Shown: in pieces, positions 25,083 through 47,960 of the stretch | How the letters are laid out: every line of letters begins with the position of its first letter | How positions within the stretch are numbered: the stretch's first letter is position 1 | DNA from: Odontesthes bonariensis | Taxonomy: Eukaryota; Chordata; Actinopteri; Atheriniformes; Atherinopsidae | DNA: 64,000 bases | Reading direction: 5' to 3' | Assembly: GCF_027942865.1 (NCBI RefSeq) | Contig: NC_134519.1 | Coordinates: 22,106,248 to 22,170,247, forward strand | Translations under genes and position numbers: made by a program | The notes under the pieces: generated by a model | What the model was told of the DNA's origin: nothing | The model's database searches: none | Seen by the model: only the letters and a program-made list of their open reading frames with translations

Positions 25083-25633
25083 GGCAGGGTAGGGGATCTT
25101 TTTCTGTAGCATTTTTTTACATATTGCTTGAAATACTCTTCACACCTCCATTGCAACCAATTAATTAAAAGTTTTGACACAAATATGAAAAGTTTTAGTG
25201 GCCTCTAGAACGTACAATCTAGGAAAAACAGTATCCAATCATTGTGAACGGACCGTTCACAATGATTGGATACTGATGCCGTCTATCAAACTGCAATCTG
25301 CTCCTCCCTCCCCCTCCTTCCCTCCGTGCTCTTACCCTGCTCCGTGAACGAATTATGTGTCCAGAAGCTTGGCAGAAAGCTAAACTAGAGCCAGCTTGGC
25401 TAGCACCTAGCATTATTAAACGTATAGTTAGCATATACTAAATACTAAATACAGCAACGATCGATGCTTGCTGTCAGAACAGCGCTCGTGCACCTTCGTG
25501 CTCGTGCACGTTCATGTACTCTAGAGGCGTGCCTTCGGGGGGAAAGTGAAGAAAAGGGTTGGGACTTTTTACCTGTGTATTTTCAAAATGCAGCTTCCTG
25601 GACTCAAAATCCAGGATCTCCTACCCTACTGCC
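25083..25633. mobile_element. Inverted-repeat MITE with GGCAG...GGGTAGG ends
   Basis: The left end reads GGCAGGGTAGGGGATC and the reverse complement of the right end reads GGCAGTAGGGTAGGAGATC. The element contains a perfect palindrome at 25229-25275 and a GC-rich segment. No transposase remnant or certain target duplication was seen. Confidence 0.6.
25229..25275. repeat. Perfect 47-bp palindrome
   Basis: Two exact 23-bp arms (CAGTATCCAATCATTGTGAA plus CGG, and its reverse complement) surround a single A. It lies inside the surrounding inverted-repeat element. Confidence 0.97.
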
Positions 25634-25899
25634 GTTTGTCTTTGTAGCTGCTTTGTAGTGAAAGATGGTGACTGGTCCAACGCATCTGTACTTTGGCCAC
25701 AAACACAGTCTGTCAAGGTGGAATCGCGTAATTGTGATCAGAGCATAGTGTTGGGAAGTCAAAGAGGGGGGTGCCCCACAATGAAAGGACCCCCTACCCC
25801 ACTCTTTGTGCACGCCACTGTCTGTCACATACATACGGCATGATGTACTGTGATACATCATTGTCATTCAAAAACATGCCATTATTGTTTCATAATAAC

Positions 25900-26214
25900 A
25901 AGTCTGTAGATTAGCTGAAAGTTTGTGGGTCGAGTGGATGGATGCAGGCGGTGCCCCGCAGGCAGCAGCAGAAGGCAGGCAGGCAGGCAGGCAGGCAGCA
26001 GGTTGGGCTGGGCTGCATGGGCTGGGCAGACCGCAGTCAGCGTATCGGCACAGAAAGAACCAGCAAGGCAGGGACACAGACGCGGAGGAGGGACCGTTAA
26101 CCAGCAAAACAAACGGCGCTGACGATACCGAGCGGTACCGTCGTGACACCGCCTGTCGACAGCGTGGACAGAGTCCGGGGACAGCGTTTTCATCCCATGT
26201 ATTTTTAGAAACAG
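25900..26214 (+). promoter_or_regulatory. wdr47: Candidate wdr47 promoter and noncoding first exon
   Basis: This is a local GC-rich stretch with an AGGC tandem (about 25975-25998) and CpG-rich sequence around 26080-26190. It ends in AAACAG followed by a strong GTGAGC donor at 26215. The wdr47 start codon at 27385 lies 12 bp after a possible acceptor AG (27371-27372), so a 5' UTR exon ending at 26214 fits. The transcription start is not determined. Confidence 0.45.
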
Positions 26215-27327
26215 GTGAGCTTGAGTTAATGGCAGCTCAGCGGCTGTTTTTTGTTGTTGGGTGGAAAGCTGTCACCCCGCCCGTCCAGCTAACTAGCGGA
26301 TGATGCCTCTCCCCTCCTCGGCCTGGCTTTCCCGTCAGTCTCCCTCCTACAGCTGGTAAAATTAGTCCGCTTTGTATGAGATTTGACAGTAACTAGCTAT
26401 TTGGTGGTATTGCTTTAATCCGGTGGCTAAATTCGATGCCTATATAAAGCTAACAAGTAGCTTAAGCTTCTTATGCTGTTTGACTTGTGGCTTAGAGCCA
26501 GTATTATGGGCTAACCATGTCTCAGGCTAGCTTAGCAGGACTGCAGTGCTTGTGCCTGATTATTTGCTGGCCCGTTAAAGTAGCTTTCTGGCTAGTTTAT
26601 TTACAGCTGTTTGTGTGTAAATAAAACCTCGCCCATACGGCCAGATGAGCACGAATGTGTCAGGGAAAACTGACAGTTAAAAACGAAGTTGTATTGGGTG
26701 TTTTGTTCTGTGTGGACACAACACGTGAATGGCTGTGCATCATTTCAGGCTGTGTTAGATGAAGCAGTTTGTGACTTCACTAAAAATCGTTGCACTTCAC
26801 ATTTCGGTCAAATGTGATTGAAATGACACCACACCACCCCCAACCTATTCACGAGGAGAAATTCAATAGATAAAGCAATTGTGTTGTAAGTCAGATACTG
26901 AGTGTCCTGTGTCAGACTCACTGAGTTCATTTACATAAAGCACATTATAACAGCAGACTGGTCAGCTGGGATTTATAGCTTCATATGTGTGCTGTAGTTT
27001 TACTCCAGTTAGGAGACTTTTGTTCAGCACATTTGCTATGGTGACAGTGTATCCATTGGAATTTATTTGATTATTATTATTTTGAATCCCCCCCCCCCAA
27101 AAAAAATGAGACTTCGTGTCACATTTATACAGTTGTCAGTCAGTGCAGCTGCCCAGCTTCACTCCAGCATTTGAACGTTTCTTTGACTGTAATTGGAGAA
27201 ACTCCAGATCTGAGAGATCAGACTGAAATCGACAGTCCATTCAAATATATTCATATTTTTACAATAGATGCTCGGCACGGGCAGAATCTGGTCGAAAGAC
27301 ACGACAGAACCCCTCAAACTCTTCTGA

Positions 27328-38075
<10,748 letters not shown>

Positions 38076-39415
38076 CGCGCCCACGCACACAAACAAGACA
38101 ACTAGTTGCTAGAATCGGAAACACACACGCACATTCCCCTTTCTCTGTAAAACACCCGTCGTACCCTTTCGCCACACTTCAGTTGGAAAAAAAACCCACT
38201 TGCGCACACTCGCACGCCGGTTTCACAAACAGGTGAATGAGCCCTTGGTGTCTGTAGGACACCAGTTGGATATGCATCTGGGACACATCAGAAGCACATG
38301 TTCTCCCCTCTCTGGACATCTCTCACCCCGATTGTTGCAATGCTGAGGTTTAAAATTGCTGGATTGTCCACTACTCTCAGTACACGCCTCCATTTTCACC
38401 CCCCCCCTTACGAACACCCATCATTCACTGCATGTCTGTGTGAGGTCACTGAGGAGTTGTGGAGGTTAACAGGACAGGAGTGCGTTGTTCATGATGGTGC
38501 CTTCCTTGAGTTATCAGTTTCCGTAACAACAGTGATACTGTGGTAATCTTTTACGATCAAGTTCCAAGTCGTTTTGAAACGTTGTCCATTCCTTCTTTTG
38601 CATCATTTTCTCTCGGCTGATGTAAATGCTGCTATTGTGTAGAAAAAAGAACAAAAGCTCGTGTAAATGTCAATTTTACGTGGTGAGCTTTTCATATCCG
38701 GAGGCTGAGTCTGTGGAGACCCTCATACTCTCTGTTGATCCCCCGCGGGACGTCTAATGCTACTGTATCAGCTGCAATGCTACGACTCAAAAATGTGTTA
38801 ATTAGCTGGTGCATTTGTTCCAAAATAGTTTTTGTTCATTTAGCTGAAGCTGTTAGTCTCTTGCAGTGGCTTGTTTGCAGTGGAAGACCATTATTAACTC
38901 AGCATCAAAGGGAAATAGGAAAAAAAATAAATCACTTTTGGTAGGGCACCCCTACATTGAGTTAATGCTGTTGTGGTGTAATAACAGTAGGTGGCAGACT
39001 TCCACTACCAAGAGTCTAACCATATGCACAATGAAATCTGGATGAAGGAACGGGTGTTTTTCTTATTTATTTAGAAACTGTATTTGGGGCATATAAGTTA
39101 TGTTGTTTTATTTTCCATGCGCACTTTGTCTTTTAACATTTTCTTCTAATATTGATTTACTTACAGAGATGCATATTTAAGTTTTTATCTTGATGTAAAG
39201 TATATATTGTTTTCAGAAATGAGGCCAAACTAATACGAACATAGCTGTATTTATTTCATTGCGTTTACGTATATAGTTACTTGTTTTTGAAACGCTAGCG
39301 GCTCTTGTATTTAAGCCTTTCTAATTCTTGTTTTTAAAAAAAGTGACTTAAATTAATTCAAGCTAACCGAAGTCTGTTTGCTGGTACGTTCAATAAAGTG
39401 TCTTTTACAAACCGT
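38076..39415 (+). other. wdr47: wdr47 3' UTR
   Basis: This segment runs from the TAA at 38073-38075 to just after an AATAAA at 39392-39397. It has no coding potential. The end is estimated from the poly(A) signal. Confidence 0.65.
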
Positions 39416-39454
39416 TCCGTTATTTGTACGCGAATGCAGCAAGTCCAGCCATGA

Positions 39455-40039
39455 ATGAAGTTTTATTTCTGACCTCACTCGGACTCATTTAGTACAAAAG
39501 AGCAAACGGCTGTACATGGGTTAAATTCATTCAAATGCAACTTATTTCCTTTTGCTACCCTGCGATAACTCTAAAACCAAACAAAGACCTTTCATATAAA
39601 CACAATACAGGGTGTTTCTATGCAGAGTGCTGTACCTCTGTCCATACTGACTCATACACCGCTGTGAGTAAGCGCTTACTTTATAGTGGCGGGACGGCAG
39701 TTAACAGAATCATAACAATCGTAAAAAGTACAATAAATACAAACATATCTGCAGTCGTGTATTAAAAAATACACTTTGGATTAAATGAAATATGCAGCAG
39801 TACAGAATCATTAAAAGACTTTAAAAAAATACATATATTATTGTCCCTGATGCTACTGAACACATTATTTTGAGATTTTTCTATACTGACTTGTTCATGT
39901 AATGCTGATAGTGCTTTGTTTCGTCCAATAGGACAAATGAAAGAGACACAAGTGTTATATACTGAATCGATAGCAATGCTGGCCGCACCTTCATGAAATT
40001 AGGAAAAAAAAAAAAAAACTTGTCTGTTTAGTGCTTAGT
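39455..40039 (-). other. gpsm2: gpsm2 3' UTR
   Basis: This segment runs from the gpsm2 stop (40042-40040) down to a minus-strand AATAAA at 39477-39472. It is convergent with the wdr47 3' UTR, and the two signals are about 75 bp apart. Confidence 0.6.
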
Positions 40040-43000
40040 TCAGCTTGAGCTGGAAGTGGACCTGGCTGCAGTGTTGGCTGCAGAAGGCAAGGTGACGCGT
40101 TGCTCGTCCATTCGTTTGGCCTGAGAGCGCATGATGAGGCTGAAGAAGTCCTCGTCCGGTACAGTGGGTCCTCGGACCGGAGGAGGGGGAGGGGCACACC
40201 GCTGGTCATCCAAGCGTGAGCCCTGAGAGGAAGGTGAAGAGAATCGAGGTTTTGACATCTGGTGATCTACAATTATATCATTTGTTATCATCATGTTACA
40301 TTTAGTCTGTACTTCTCAGTTCGGACCAAACAGGAGATCGGACGTGCGTTTCCTTCACACGCTTTCTTCTAGCTAAGATCAAGTACCTGGCACTTGACGA
40401 GCATATCAAAGAAGTCGTCATCGGGCTCAGCGTTGTCAGCGTTGGCCATCAGGTGGCTGAGCACGGCCTGACTGCTGCTCTGATTGAGCCTGAGGCCGGG
40501 CAGGCTCCCACCTGTCACCGCCACCGAATCCTCTAACCGCCTGCCTGTGGCGCCTGAGATGTTGACGGACTCGGAAACAGCTAAAGATTAAGGAGAGGGG
40601 AGGTAGATCAGTCTGAAAACCAAGTATCACTGTGATGGCAGACAAAAGTGCGACTTGAAGATGAACATTTTCAGAGACTTAAGGGAACGTTGTTAAAACA
40701 CACACCGCAGAAGTGGGGGCTGCTGACAACTCGTACAGAAATTCTCCGACACGCACTGGCTTCGTACACGCTGGACTTCACTTGTCGCTCTATTCCTGTG
40801 CGTTGTGTGGATTTTTTTGGGAGCCAACATTAAGAACCGCTGCTTATATTAGCAACATTTCACCCGTGTTAGTTTTTGTAACGGCAGTCACTGATGGTGC
40901 ATTCAGTGACAAACAAGAAATTTGAATTTTCCACTTTCCAACTGTTAAAAAGTAAGGAACGCTAATCAGAGGTCAGATATCCACGTGGGGATCTAGAACA
41001 TCAAAAAGTAAAGTACAAGCAAAGCACTATTAGCTCATTTATTTCCTCAGTTTAGAGAACTATAGAACTAATATTGTGATCTGAAGTTCATAGCAAAGTA
41101 AAAACATTTGAACTTCTTTAACAGCATCATCTGAAGTTGAAGTTAGGTAGAGACACAGAGGGAGGAGGTTGGGTACGCCTGCCAATCTTTACAGCTCACA
41201 GAATGTCACATTTTCAGATGTGGGGGTCCAACATGCTAGGGTAATGTTTATCTGAGTTGGTAATGACTTCGGATACCCAAATATCTCCTATCGAACACAG
41301 AAAACAAGTGTTTTTTTTCAATAATATGTTCCCCATTAAAGTGTAGAAGCTTGAATTTGCTTGCTTCGAATTATTTTAGCTCACTCATCGGGACAACGTC
41401 TGATTCTCCAAACAGAGAGCACTTTGACCACTTTCTACTGCAGGTGAGACTCTGACTATATGTGACATATTCCCTTTAAGCCACAGAAGCTCTGAACCTG
41501 CAAGTTGCACTTTGAGTTTTGTGTAGATTGAAAATGAGCACCCACATTTCCTGATGGTTCTGGGAGGCGAATCCAGACCGCTGTTCAATGACAACCGGCT
41601 GCCTCGGTCCTGTATTGAACAACGTTGATCATCCATACGGTTGCTCTGGAAACGGCTCAGAAGGTCAAAGAAACCTTCATCTCCGAGCATGTCAGGACTG
41701 AGTCTCTGATTTAAACAGAAAAAAAAAAGACAGAAGAAACGTGAAAAACAGGGAAGCAGAGTCAACACTGTTCGAAGACGGCTAAAGGCGTTTAAACCAG
41801 AGGTTTGGTTATGGAATGAGTGCGTCCTGTACTGCATACTTTCTGGGATCCCTGTGCAGGAGTTTGGCTGGTGTCCAGCGTGTTGCTGGTATCCTGGAGG
41901 ACCTTACTGGAGCCACCAGACTTGTACTTCTTCCCACGCAAACGGCTGACAAAGAACAGCTTGGAGGAGCTCTTAGTCAGAGAGGGCTTAGACTGTTTCG
42001 TCAGGATGTCACTGCTCCACTTTTGACCCTTTAATGCACAGGAATAGACTGATTATGACAGAAAATATGAAATTAAAAAGGAATAAACAGAACTAGATGA
42101 AGAGAAATTATCATTTTTTTCAGAGGGAAAAAAAGAGGCATGTATCACGTTTAAGCAGTTCTTACATTGATCTTGTCTGGAGTGAGTTTCATCAGCTCTA
42201 GGTTCTCCATGCTATGTCGTCTGCCCATCCTGGGCCGTGCTCCTAAAAAAAACAAATAACAATTATTAAATCATCAGAAAAAGAAAAAAAAGAAGAGAGA
42301 CCAAGCAGTGTTGTAACTTTTTTTTTTTACCGTGTAAGTTGTAGTCTATTTCCTTATTTTCCGACAGCGTGGAGCCATTTGTGCTGTAGCTCAAACCTAG
42401 AACCGTCTGCAGATCCGACACGTTCATGCGAGCCGTCAGCTCCCCGCTCCTGTCTCCAGTCTGAAGCACACCAAAAGAAAATCGGCATAAGCACACAGGT
42501 GAAGCCACTTTACTGTAACTTTGTTTTCTTTCAGTTCACGAACCTCTTTGCAGATCTCCAGGTGCTTCTCAGCAAAGTGCATAGCCTGGTCGTGGTTTCC
42601 CAGTGCAGTGTGAGCATTTCCAAGACTCCAGCATGCACGACCCTCCCCAATCCTACGCACGAGAAAACGTACATAAAATCCATGTGAATGGTTGCGTTAA
42701 AATAGAGGAAACGCAACAGCAGTTTCTATTAGTGTGTTTTTAACCTGTCATTGAGGTCCTGGGCTATGATGAGGTGTTTGAGGTGATAGTCTATGGCTCT
42801 CTCATAGTCCTGAAGTAGCGTGTAGGTGTTGCCCAGACTGTAGCAGGCCTGCGCCTCCACTGCTCGGTCCTTCAACTGCCTCGCCAGCTGCAGCGTCCTC
42901 CTGACAAACAAACACACACACACACACACACTCACTCTCAAGCTGAATCAAAACATTGCAGACGGGCTTCGGTATATTTGCTTCCTTCTTCAAAGCCCCG

Positions 43001-46000
43001 CTGGCCCACTCCCTCAGAAGGAGCTCAGTCTGGGTACATGCTTTCAGAGTGTTTCATCAGAAAGACAGCTTAAAGATATATACACCTATACACCTAGAAA
43101 CTACCAACCAGGCCAGAAATCTGGGTGTAGTGATGGACTCAGACCTAAATTTGGAAAAACACATTAAGGCACTAACAAAGTCAGCCTACTGTCACCTTAA
43201 GAATATATCAAGGTTAAAAGATCTGATGTCTCAGCAGGACCTGGAAAAACTAGTCCATGCATTCATCTTTAGTAGGCTTGATTACTGTAACAGCATCTTT
43301 ACAGGTCTACCTAAAAAGTCAGTTAGACAACTGCAGCTTATTCAGAACTCTGCTGCTCGAGTCCTCACTAAGACCAAAAAAGTGGAGCACATCAGTCCAG
43401 CTCTGAGGTCATTACACTGGCTGCCTGTCCATCAGAGGATAGACTTTAAAGTTCTGATGCTGGTCTATAAAGCTCTGAATGGTCTAGGAACAAAATACAT
43501 CAGTGACTCAGTATGAACCTTCCAGACCCCTCAGGTCATCTGAATCCTATGCTCCACATGTCTGGAACAAACTCCCAGAAAGCCTCAGATCAGCTGAAAC
43601 ACTCAGTGTATTTAAGTCCAGGTTGAAGACACACCTATTTTAACTACTGATTTTATCTGATTTTATCTATTGTTCTCATCTCTTTCTTTTTTTGTTTAAA
43701 ATTTAAATCATGTTTTTTTATTTCTACTGTTTTAATGTATCTGTAAAGCACTTTGAATCGCCTTGTTTTTTAATTGTGCTATGCAAATAAACTTGCCTTG
43801 CCTAAAGAGCAGTGGATGGAAAAAGCAAAACAAAAGGCCTAATTTAGGCACAGATGGGATCTTTCAACAAAGATGATATACCCTGGTGGGAATAAGCTGA
43901 CAGATACATCTGTTTTAGTGTCGTTCCTCAAACTTCCTTCAACCCTGCAGGTTCACTTGAGATTTCAAAGAGAAAATGAAAAAACAAATCACATTACCTT
44001 ACTTGCAGGTCTGATAAACCAAAGCAGTATCACATGGGTGAATGCACTGTCATCATTTTAACATGCACGCATGAGTGAGCCGGGGCTTACTTGTAATGCT
44101 CGGCTGCCACTTCAAATTCCCCCAAAAAGATATATGCGTTTCCCAGGTTGCAGTAAGCGCGTCTTTCTGCAGAGCGGTCGCCGAACTCCTTGGCAATCAG
44201 CAAGCGCTGAAACAGAAATATTCTTGAATAACCAGGCTTGTTTACACTCTCGATAAAGAAAAAGCCGTCAAGGGTCAGCCTCACCTGTTCATGAGAAGCC
44301 ACGGCTTTGCCAAAATTTCCCAACAAGTAATGCGTGTTGCCCAGATTGCCACAAGTTCGACCCTGGGCAGCTCGGTCCCCGAGCTCCTTCACTATCGCCA
44401 AGTTTGCCCTAATATTCCAAAACAGCAAACGTGTTAAGTGTTCAATGACTAAATGTATTTTTAGCATGCTGGATTAGTATGATTCAAACATCCACACACT
44501 ACTACTTACTCATAGAACTCAGCTGCCTTCCTCAGTGCTGTCATGACCTCTTCTGGGAAATCTCCAGGCTCTGCCCCACTCCAACAGATACTTTTGCCTT
44601 TGGCATGGTACACATTCCCAAAGTTATAGAGAGCTCGCGCTTGCCCCACCTAAAGTAAGCCAGGAAAAGCGTGTCACCGGTGACATCTTCTGGAACTACA
44701 GAATATCTGACTGCCAGCACTGTTTTGCTTGAATATGCAGCCTCACCTTGTCATTAATGTCCCTTGCTATGTCCAAGTGCCTCTGGCAGCAAACCACAGC
44801 CTCATCAAACCGCCCCAGCACCTTTAATGTGTTGCCAAGGTTTCCACTGGCTTTGGCTTCTCCAAGCAGGTCACCAATTGTCCTAAGCAACACTTGGGAT
44901 GTTAATAATGATAAATATTCCAATAATATTTGCAGGGTAGCTTGTGTTGAGTGTGTCCAACCTGGTTAAGGTGAGATCATGTCGGTGGAACTCCAAAGCC
45001 TTGGCGTAGTCGTGCAAGTGGAAGTAGGCATTGCCCAGCTGGCTGTAGATAGCACTGAGCACCTGAAGGTCCTCTGTGCCCACCTGGATGGCGGCTTCAA
45101 AGAAGGAGACACCTGCTCTGTAGTCGCCCACCTTACATAGCCGCTCACCCTCCAATGCGAGCTCCAAGCAGGACACCTCCATCCTACGGCGGAGAGAAGC
45201 TGTCAAACAAAGGTCCGAACTTCTGTTTGAGCTGATTTAGCCTCGAGGAAAAATAAAAATGAAGCTTTTCGATGAGTCTTAAACCACAAGTTGAACAAAC
45301 TGAGGAAAAACAAGTCTTCTGTGGCTGCAACCAAATGCCAAATAAAGAGAGTTCACCCTCAGCAAGGGAACAAAACTTCTCTCGAAGCAAAAGCTTTCAA
45401 CAGGGAATGTTGTTCAGCTACTTCCTTCCACCTAAAGAGAACAATGGCTCAAACTGAGCTTTAGTTTATTTTTGATAGATCTCACATCCTTCTGACATGC
45501 CTCTGATTGCGAGATCTTGTCTAAAGTTGAACAAAGCAAGCCAATATCATGCTTGTCTACTGCGGCCGATTTAAAACAAATATCAAATATCTTGTGTTAT
45601 GAGTAAAAAGAAGTAGGTTTCAGCCCGTAATAACTGAAAGCTGTGCATACTTTTCTGGACTTTACTGTCAAAAATTTCAAATAATGCTCCGAAAACATAG
45701 CGCGTTTCTTTTCAAAACGTTAAAAGCTGCACCATATTCTAATAGAAAACTACAGGATAGCAGCATTTACAAATGGGTGCTCTTAGACAATGAAATAACA
45801 AAGCTTAGTAGAGTTAAACGGAGTGTCAGACCTGCTAGTGGCTTATCGACCAACGGGAGATTAAGCAGCGTACTGGTGCGAAGCGAAAACAGACGGCCAA
45901 CTTTGGTCTTTCAGGAAACTATTCTTGGGAAAAGATTAGCTTCATTCAAAATCTATTCAGCTTGTTTATCTCGAGTTTTCCTTTTGTACCCACCCAACTG

Positions 46001-47462
46001 TTATCTAAAGGCTCTCAAAAACAGACCAAGAAAACACTAGCACGCAGGCATGATCTGCTCTGGAGTCCTTGCATGAAGTAACAGCTTACACAGGCTATTG
46101 TGTTCAACTGGGGTGACGCAAAAACACCAAACGCAGTAGCTTGTCTCACCAAACAGCTAGGCTATAATTTGTGAACAAAAGCAAACATGGTGTCCCAAAG
46201 CTCAGCTCAGCAGTCTTAGGCCTTTAATTACAGGATCCTATTTTTTGTTCACTACTTACTTTACATTATGCCATGTAACACTACAGCTCTGGTGAATACT
46301 AGCCTACCTGCCAGCTTTTTGTGTCTTACAACAGCAGCAGCACATGGAACATCTGGGAGGCATCTACTGATGTTTTCACTGGAAAAACTTCCAGGCTGCA
46401 GCTCCTTCTGTGTCTCTGAAGCATGGACCTGGGTCTATTACCTTGGACCCACAGAGCAGGCTTTACTAAAAGAAGTCCACGAGCTTGTTTGTTGCTCGTT
46501 TGCCTAAAAAAAGGTTAAAAATATATAGCATTCCTTTTTCTTTGATACCAAAACTAGCACTCATTTGACGTCACAGAGATATTTAAACACATTCAAGGAG
46601 ACCCGTGTGATGCGGTCACAGTATTAACTTCCAATGCATGGCAGCAGGGAAATCGCTCAATCAGCACTTTTTCAGCTAATCTGCTTGTCTTTCCTCCAAG
46701 TGCTCTCTCTTCTGGCGACCTGGTCATCTTGAGATTACGTCTGTAGGGTATGCACCTGACAGATTACAAAGCTGGAGAATGCTAAGTAGCTTGATTAGAC
46801 CTGTCTGACCTAAGCAGACTCTGCATTGACGTATAATGGAATCAATTCATTGATGTTGCCCGTCCTTCCAGAAGAAATCAGCCATCCTCTCGCTTAGCAC
46901 AGATATACACTGTCCAAGTGAGATGGACACATGTGTGGCCATGAAGAAAGCCAGCAGGGATGAATTTTTCAGGGCTTGTTTAAATATTAAAGCCAAAAGG
47001 TCTCTGGTCCACAGGTCGCACCTGCTGCAAGAGCGGTTTACCTGAGTTTGTTGGGACAGCTGGCTGATGCCTTTGTGAAGAAGCACACCTGACTTCAGAC
47101 AGGCACAGACCGCACCATAACCAAGCTTTTCCAAGCTATACTTTACTACATCCATTTCTGATGCCACATTACAGCCAACAACAGTCTGCTAAATAAAAGC
47201 AAACTCTGTTCCATGAAACTGACACAAAGATAAAAACAGAAAGAGTGTTTGTTCCCTTTTATCCACCTACAAATAATTCAACCAACAGCTACATTTCAAA
47301 CTCGTGAGCAGAAATGAAAATGACCAAAAGCTGAACAACCGGAGCCACAATTTCTACGCTATGACCACACTTTAGCAAAGAGTCTTGAGATTCCTACCTG
47401 TAGCGGACATGAAAGGGCTGCTCCTCAGCTCGCATGCTAACCAATGAGCCGCCGGTGTCCAT
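40040..47462 (-). CDS. gpsm2: G-protein signalling modulator 2 (LGN/Pins), TPR and GoLoco protein
   Basis: GPSM2 couples GDP-bound G-alpha-i at the cortex to NuMA and dynein, orienting the spindle. Exons in transcript order: 47462-47398, 45183-44962, 44882-44747, 44649-44510, 44408-44285, 44206-44091, 42900-42745, 42652-42544, 42460-42331, 42242-42166, 42028-41840, 41705-41546, 40580-40387, 40222-40040. Phases agree, giving 666 residues (human about 680). Exon 1 holds only 21 codons; the FHVRYR motif across its junction matches human LGN and supports the start ATG at 47462. TPR repeats cover about 30-390 (AIYSQLGNAYFHLHDYAKAL, SGNLGNTLKVLG, ERRAYCNLGNAYIFLGEF). GoLoco motifs occur at about 496-516 (FFDLLSRFQSNRMDDQR), 594-614 (FFDMLVKCQGSRLDDQR) and 629-648 (FFSLIMRSQAKRMDEQR). 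The second of the usual four is not intact. GPSM1 is less likely on linker sequence and aknad1 synteny. Confidence 0.95.
40387..40580 (-). other. gpsm2: gpsm2 exon with decayed second GoLoco motif
   Basis: Human LGN has a GoLoco ending SRRLDDQR directly before a conserved LPGLRL...SVLSHLM linker. Here the linker is kept (SLPGLRLNQSSSQAVLSHLM), but the preceding residues read VSESVNISGATGRRLEDSV. Only the RRLED stump remains. The F/LLDLL helix and the QR arginine are missing. The exon opens at a clear acceptor, so no longer reading is available in this frame. Confidence 0.75.
42906..42931. repeat. CA microsatellite beside a gpsm2 acceptor
   Basis: An AC-rich dinucleotide run lies immediately upstream (in transcript sense) of the exon starting at 42900, so the minus-strand acceptor is preceded by TGTGTG rather than a classic pyrimidine tract. 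Confidence 0.9.
43050..43806 (+). mobile_element. 5'-truncated L2-like LINE, antisense in a gpsm2 intron
   Basis: The plus-strand frame carries the C-terminal reverse-transcriptase region of an L2-like LINE: NLGVVMDSDLNLEKHIKALT, FIFSRLDYCNSIFTGLP, LQLIQNSAARVLTKTKK and LRSLHWLPVHQRIDFKVL. The frame breaks at about 43515, and remnants of the C-terminal tail follow. The 3' end has the typical L2-type tail (AAGCACTTTGAATCGCC ... AAATAAACTTGCCTTGCC). The catalytic part of the RT is missing, so it is dead. Only one clear frame break suggests a fairly recent insertion. Confidence 0.88.
45184..47397 (-). other. gpsm2 first intron, nothing recognised
   Basis: This 2.2-kb intron separates the 21-codon first coding exon from the TPR exons. 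No repeat or RNA gene was recognised. ORFs at 45684 and 46847 have no family resemblance. Confidence 0.65.
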
Positions 47463-47896
47463 TGAAGTTCATAATATGAGGGAAAATCCCAGTTTCGTTC
47501 CCGGAAAAATGATTGCGTTTAAAAAAAAAAAAACCCTAACCCCAACAAAAAGTCACCAAATGTGACAAAGTCCGAGACTGCCCCTCTGCTGAATGTTCAC
47601 AGGGGAAGGTAAACCCATGGGTGTTAGGGCTGCAGAGTCCTGAGCGTCAGTCCACACAGCTGCTTTCGTATATTGTGCGTTTTGCGTCACTGCCTCTCTG
47701 GTTAGTAGCGCTCTGTGAAGAGAACACAAGATGCTGTTTGTGAAGCCTCTTTTTGGCTACACGGTTCCATGGCAACACCAACCAAACAGCAGCGTGCACA
47801 AGCAGGGCAGGCAAGAAGCGAGAGAGTGGGGCGGGAAAAGAAAGGACGGGGCCAGCGCAGTGGAGCTGTCAATCTCACACGGTGACTCAGTTCGTC

Positions 47897-47937
<41 letters not shown>

Positions 47938-47960
47938 CTCTAAAGTTGCTAGAAAGTGAC
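47463..47960 (-). promoter_or_regulatory. gpsm2: Candidate gpsm2 5' UTR and promoter region
   Basis: Sequence upstream of the start codon includes a GC box (GGGGCGGG at about 47828) and a GC-rich block at about 47790-47880, followed by a GT microsatellite. A transcription start was not identified. Confidence 0.35.
47899..47936. repeat. GT microsatellite
   Basis: An uninterrupted GT run lies upstream of gpsm2. Confidence 0.97.

Noticed and set aside
25219-26303. Overlapping ORFs in the GC-rich region upstream of wdr47
   Set aside because: They reflect a palindromic repeat and a GC-rich promoter/5' UTR with an AGGC tandem. No conserved protein was recognised.
40040-47462. Assignment as GPSM1 (AGS3)
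   Set aside because: The N-terminal FHVRYR segment, the RRHSMEN-ELMKLTP linker and the adjoining AKNA-domain gene fit GPSM2 better.
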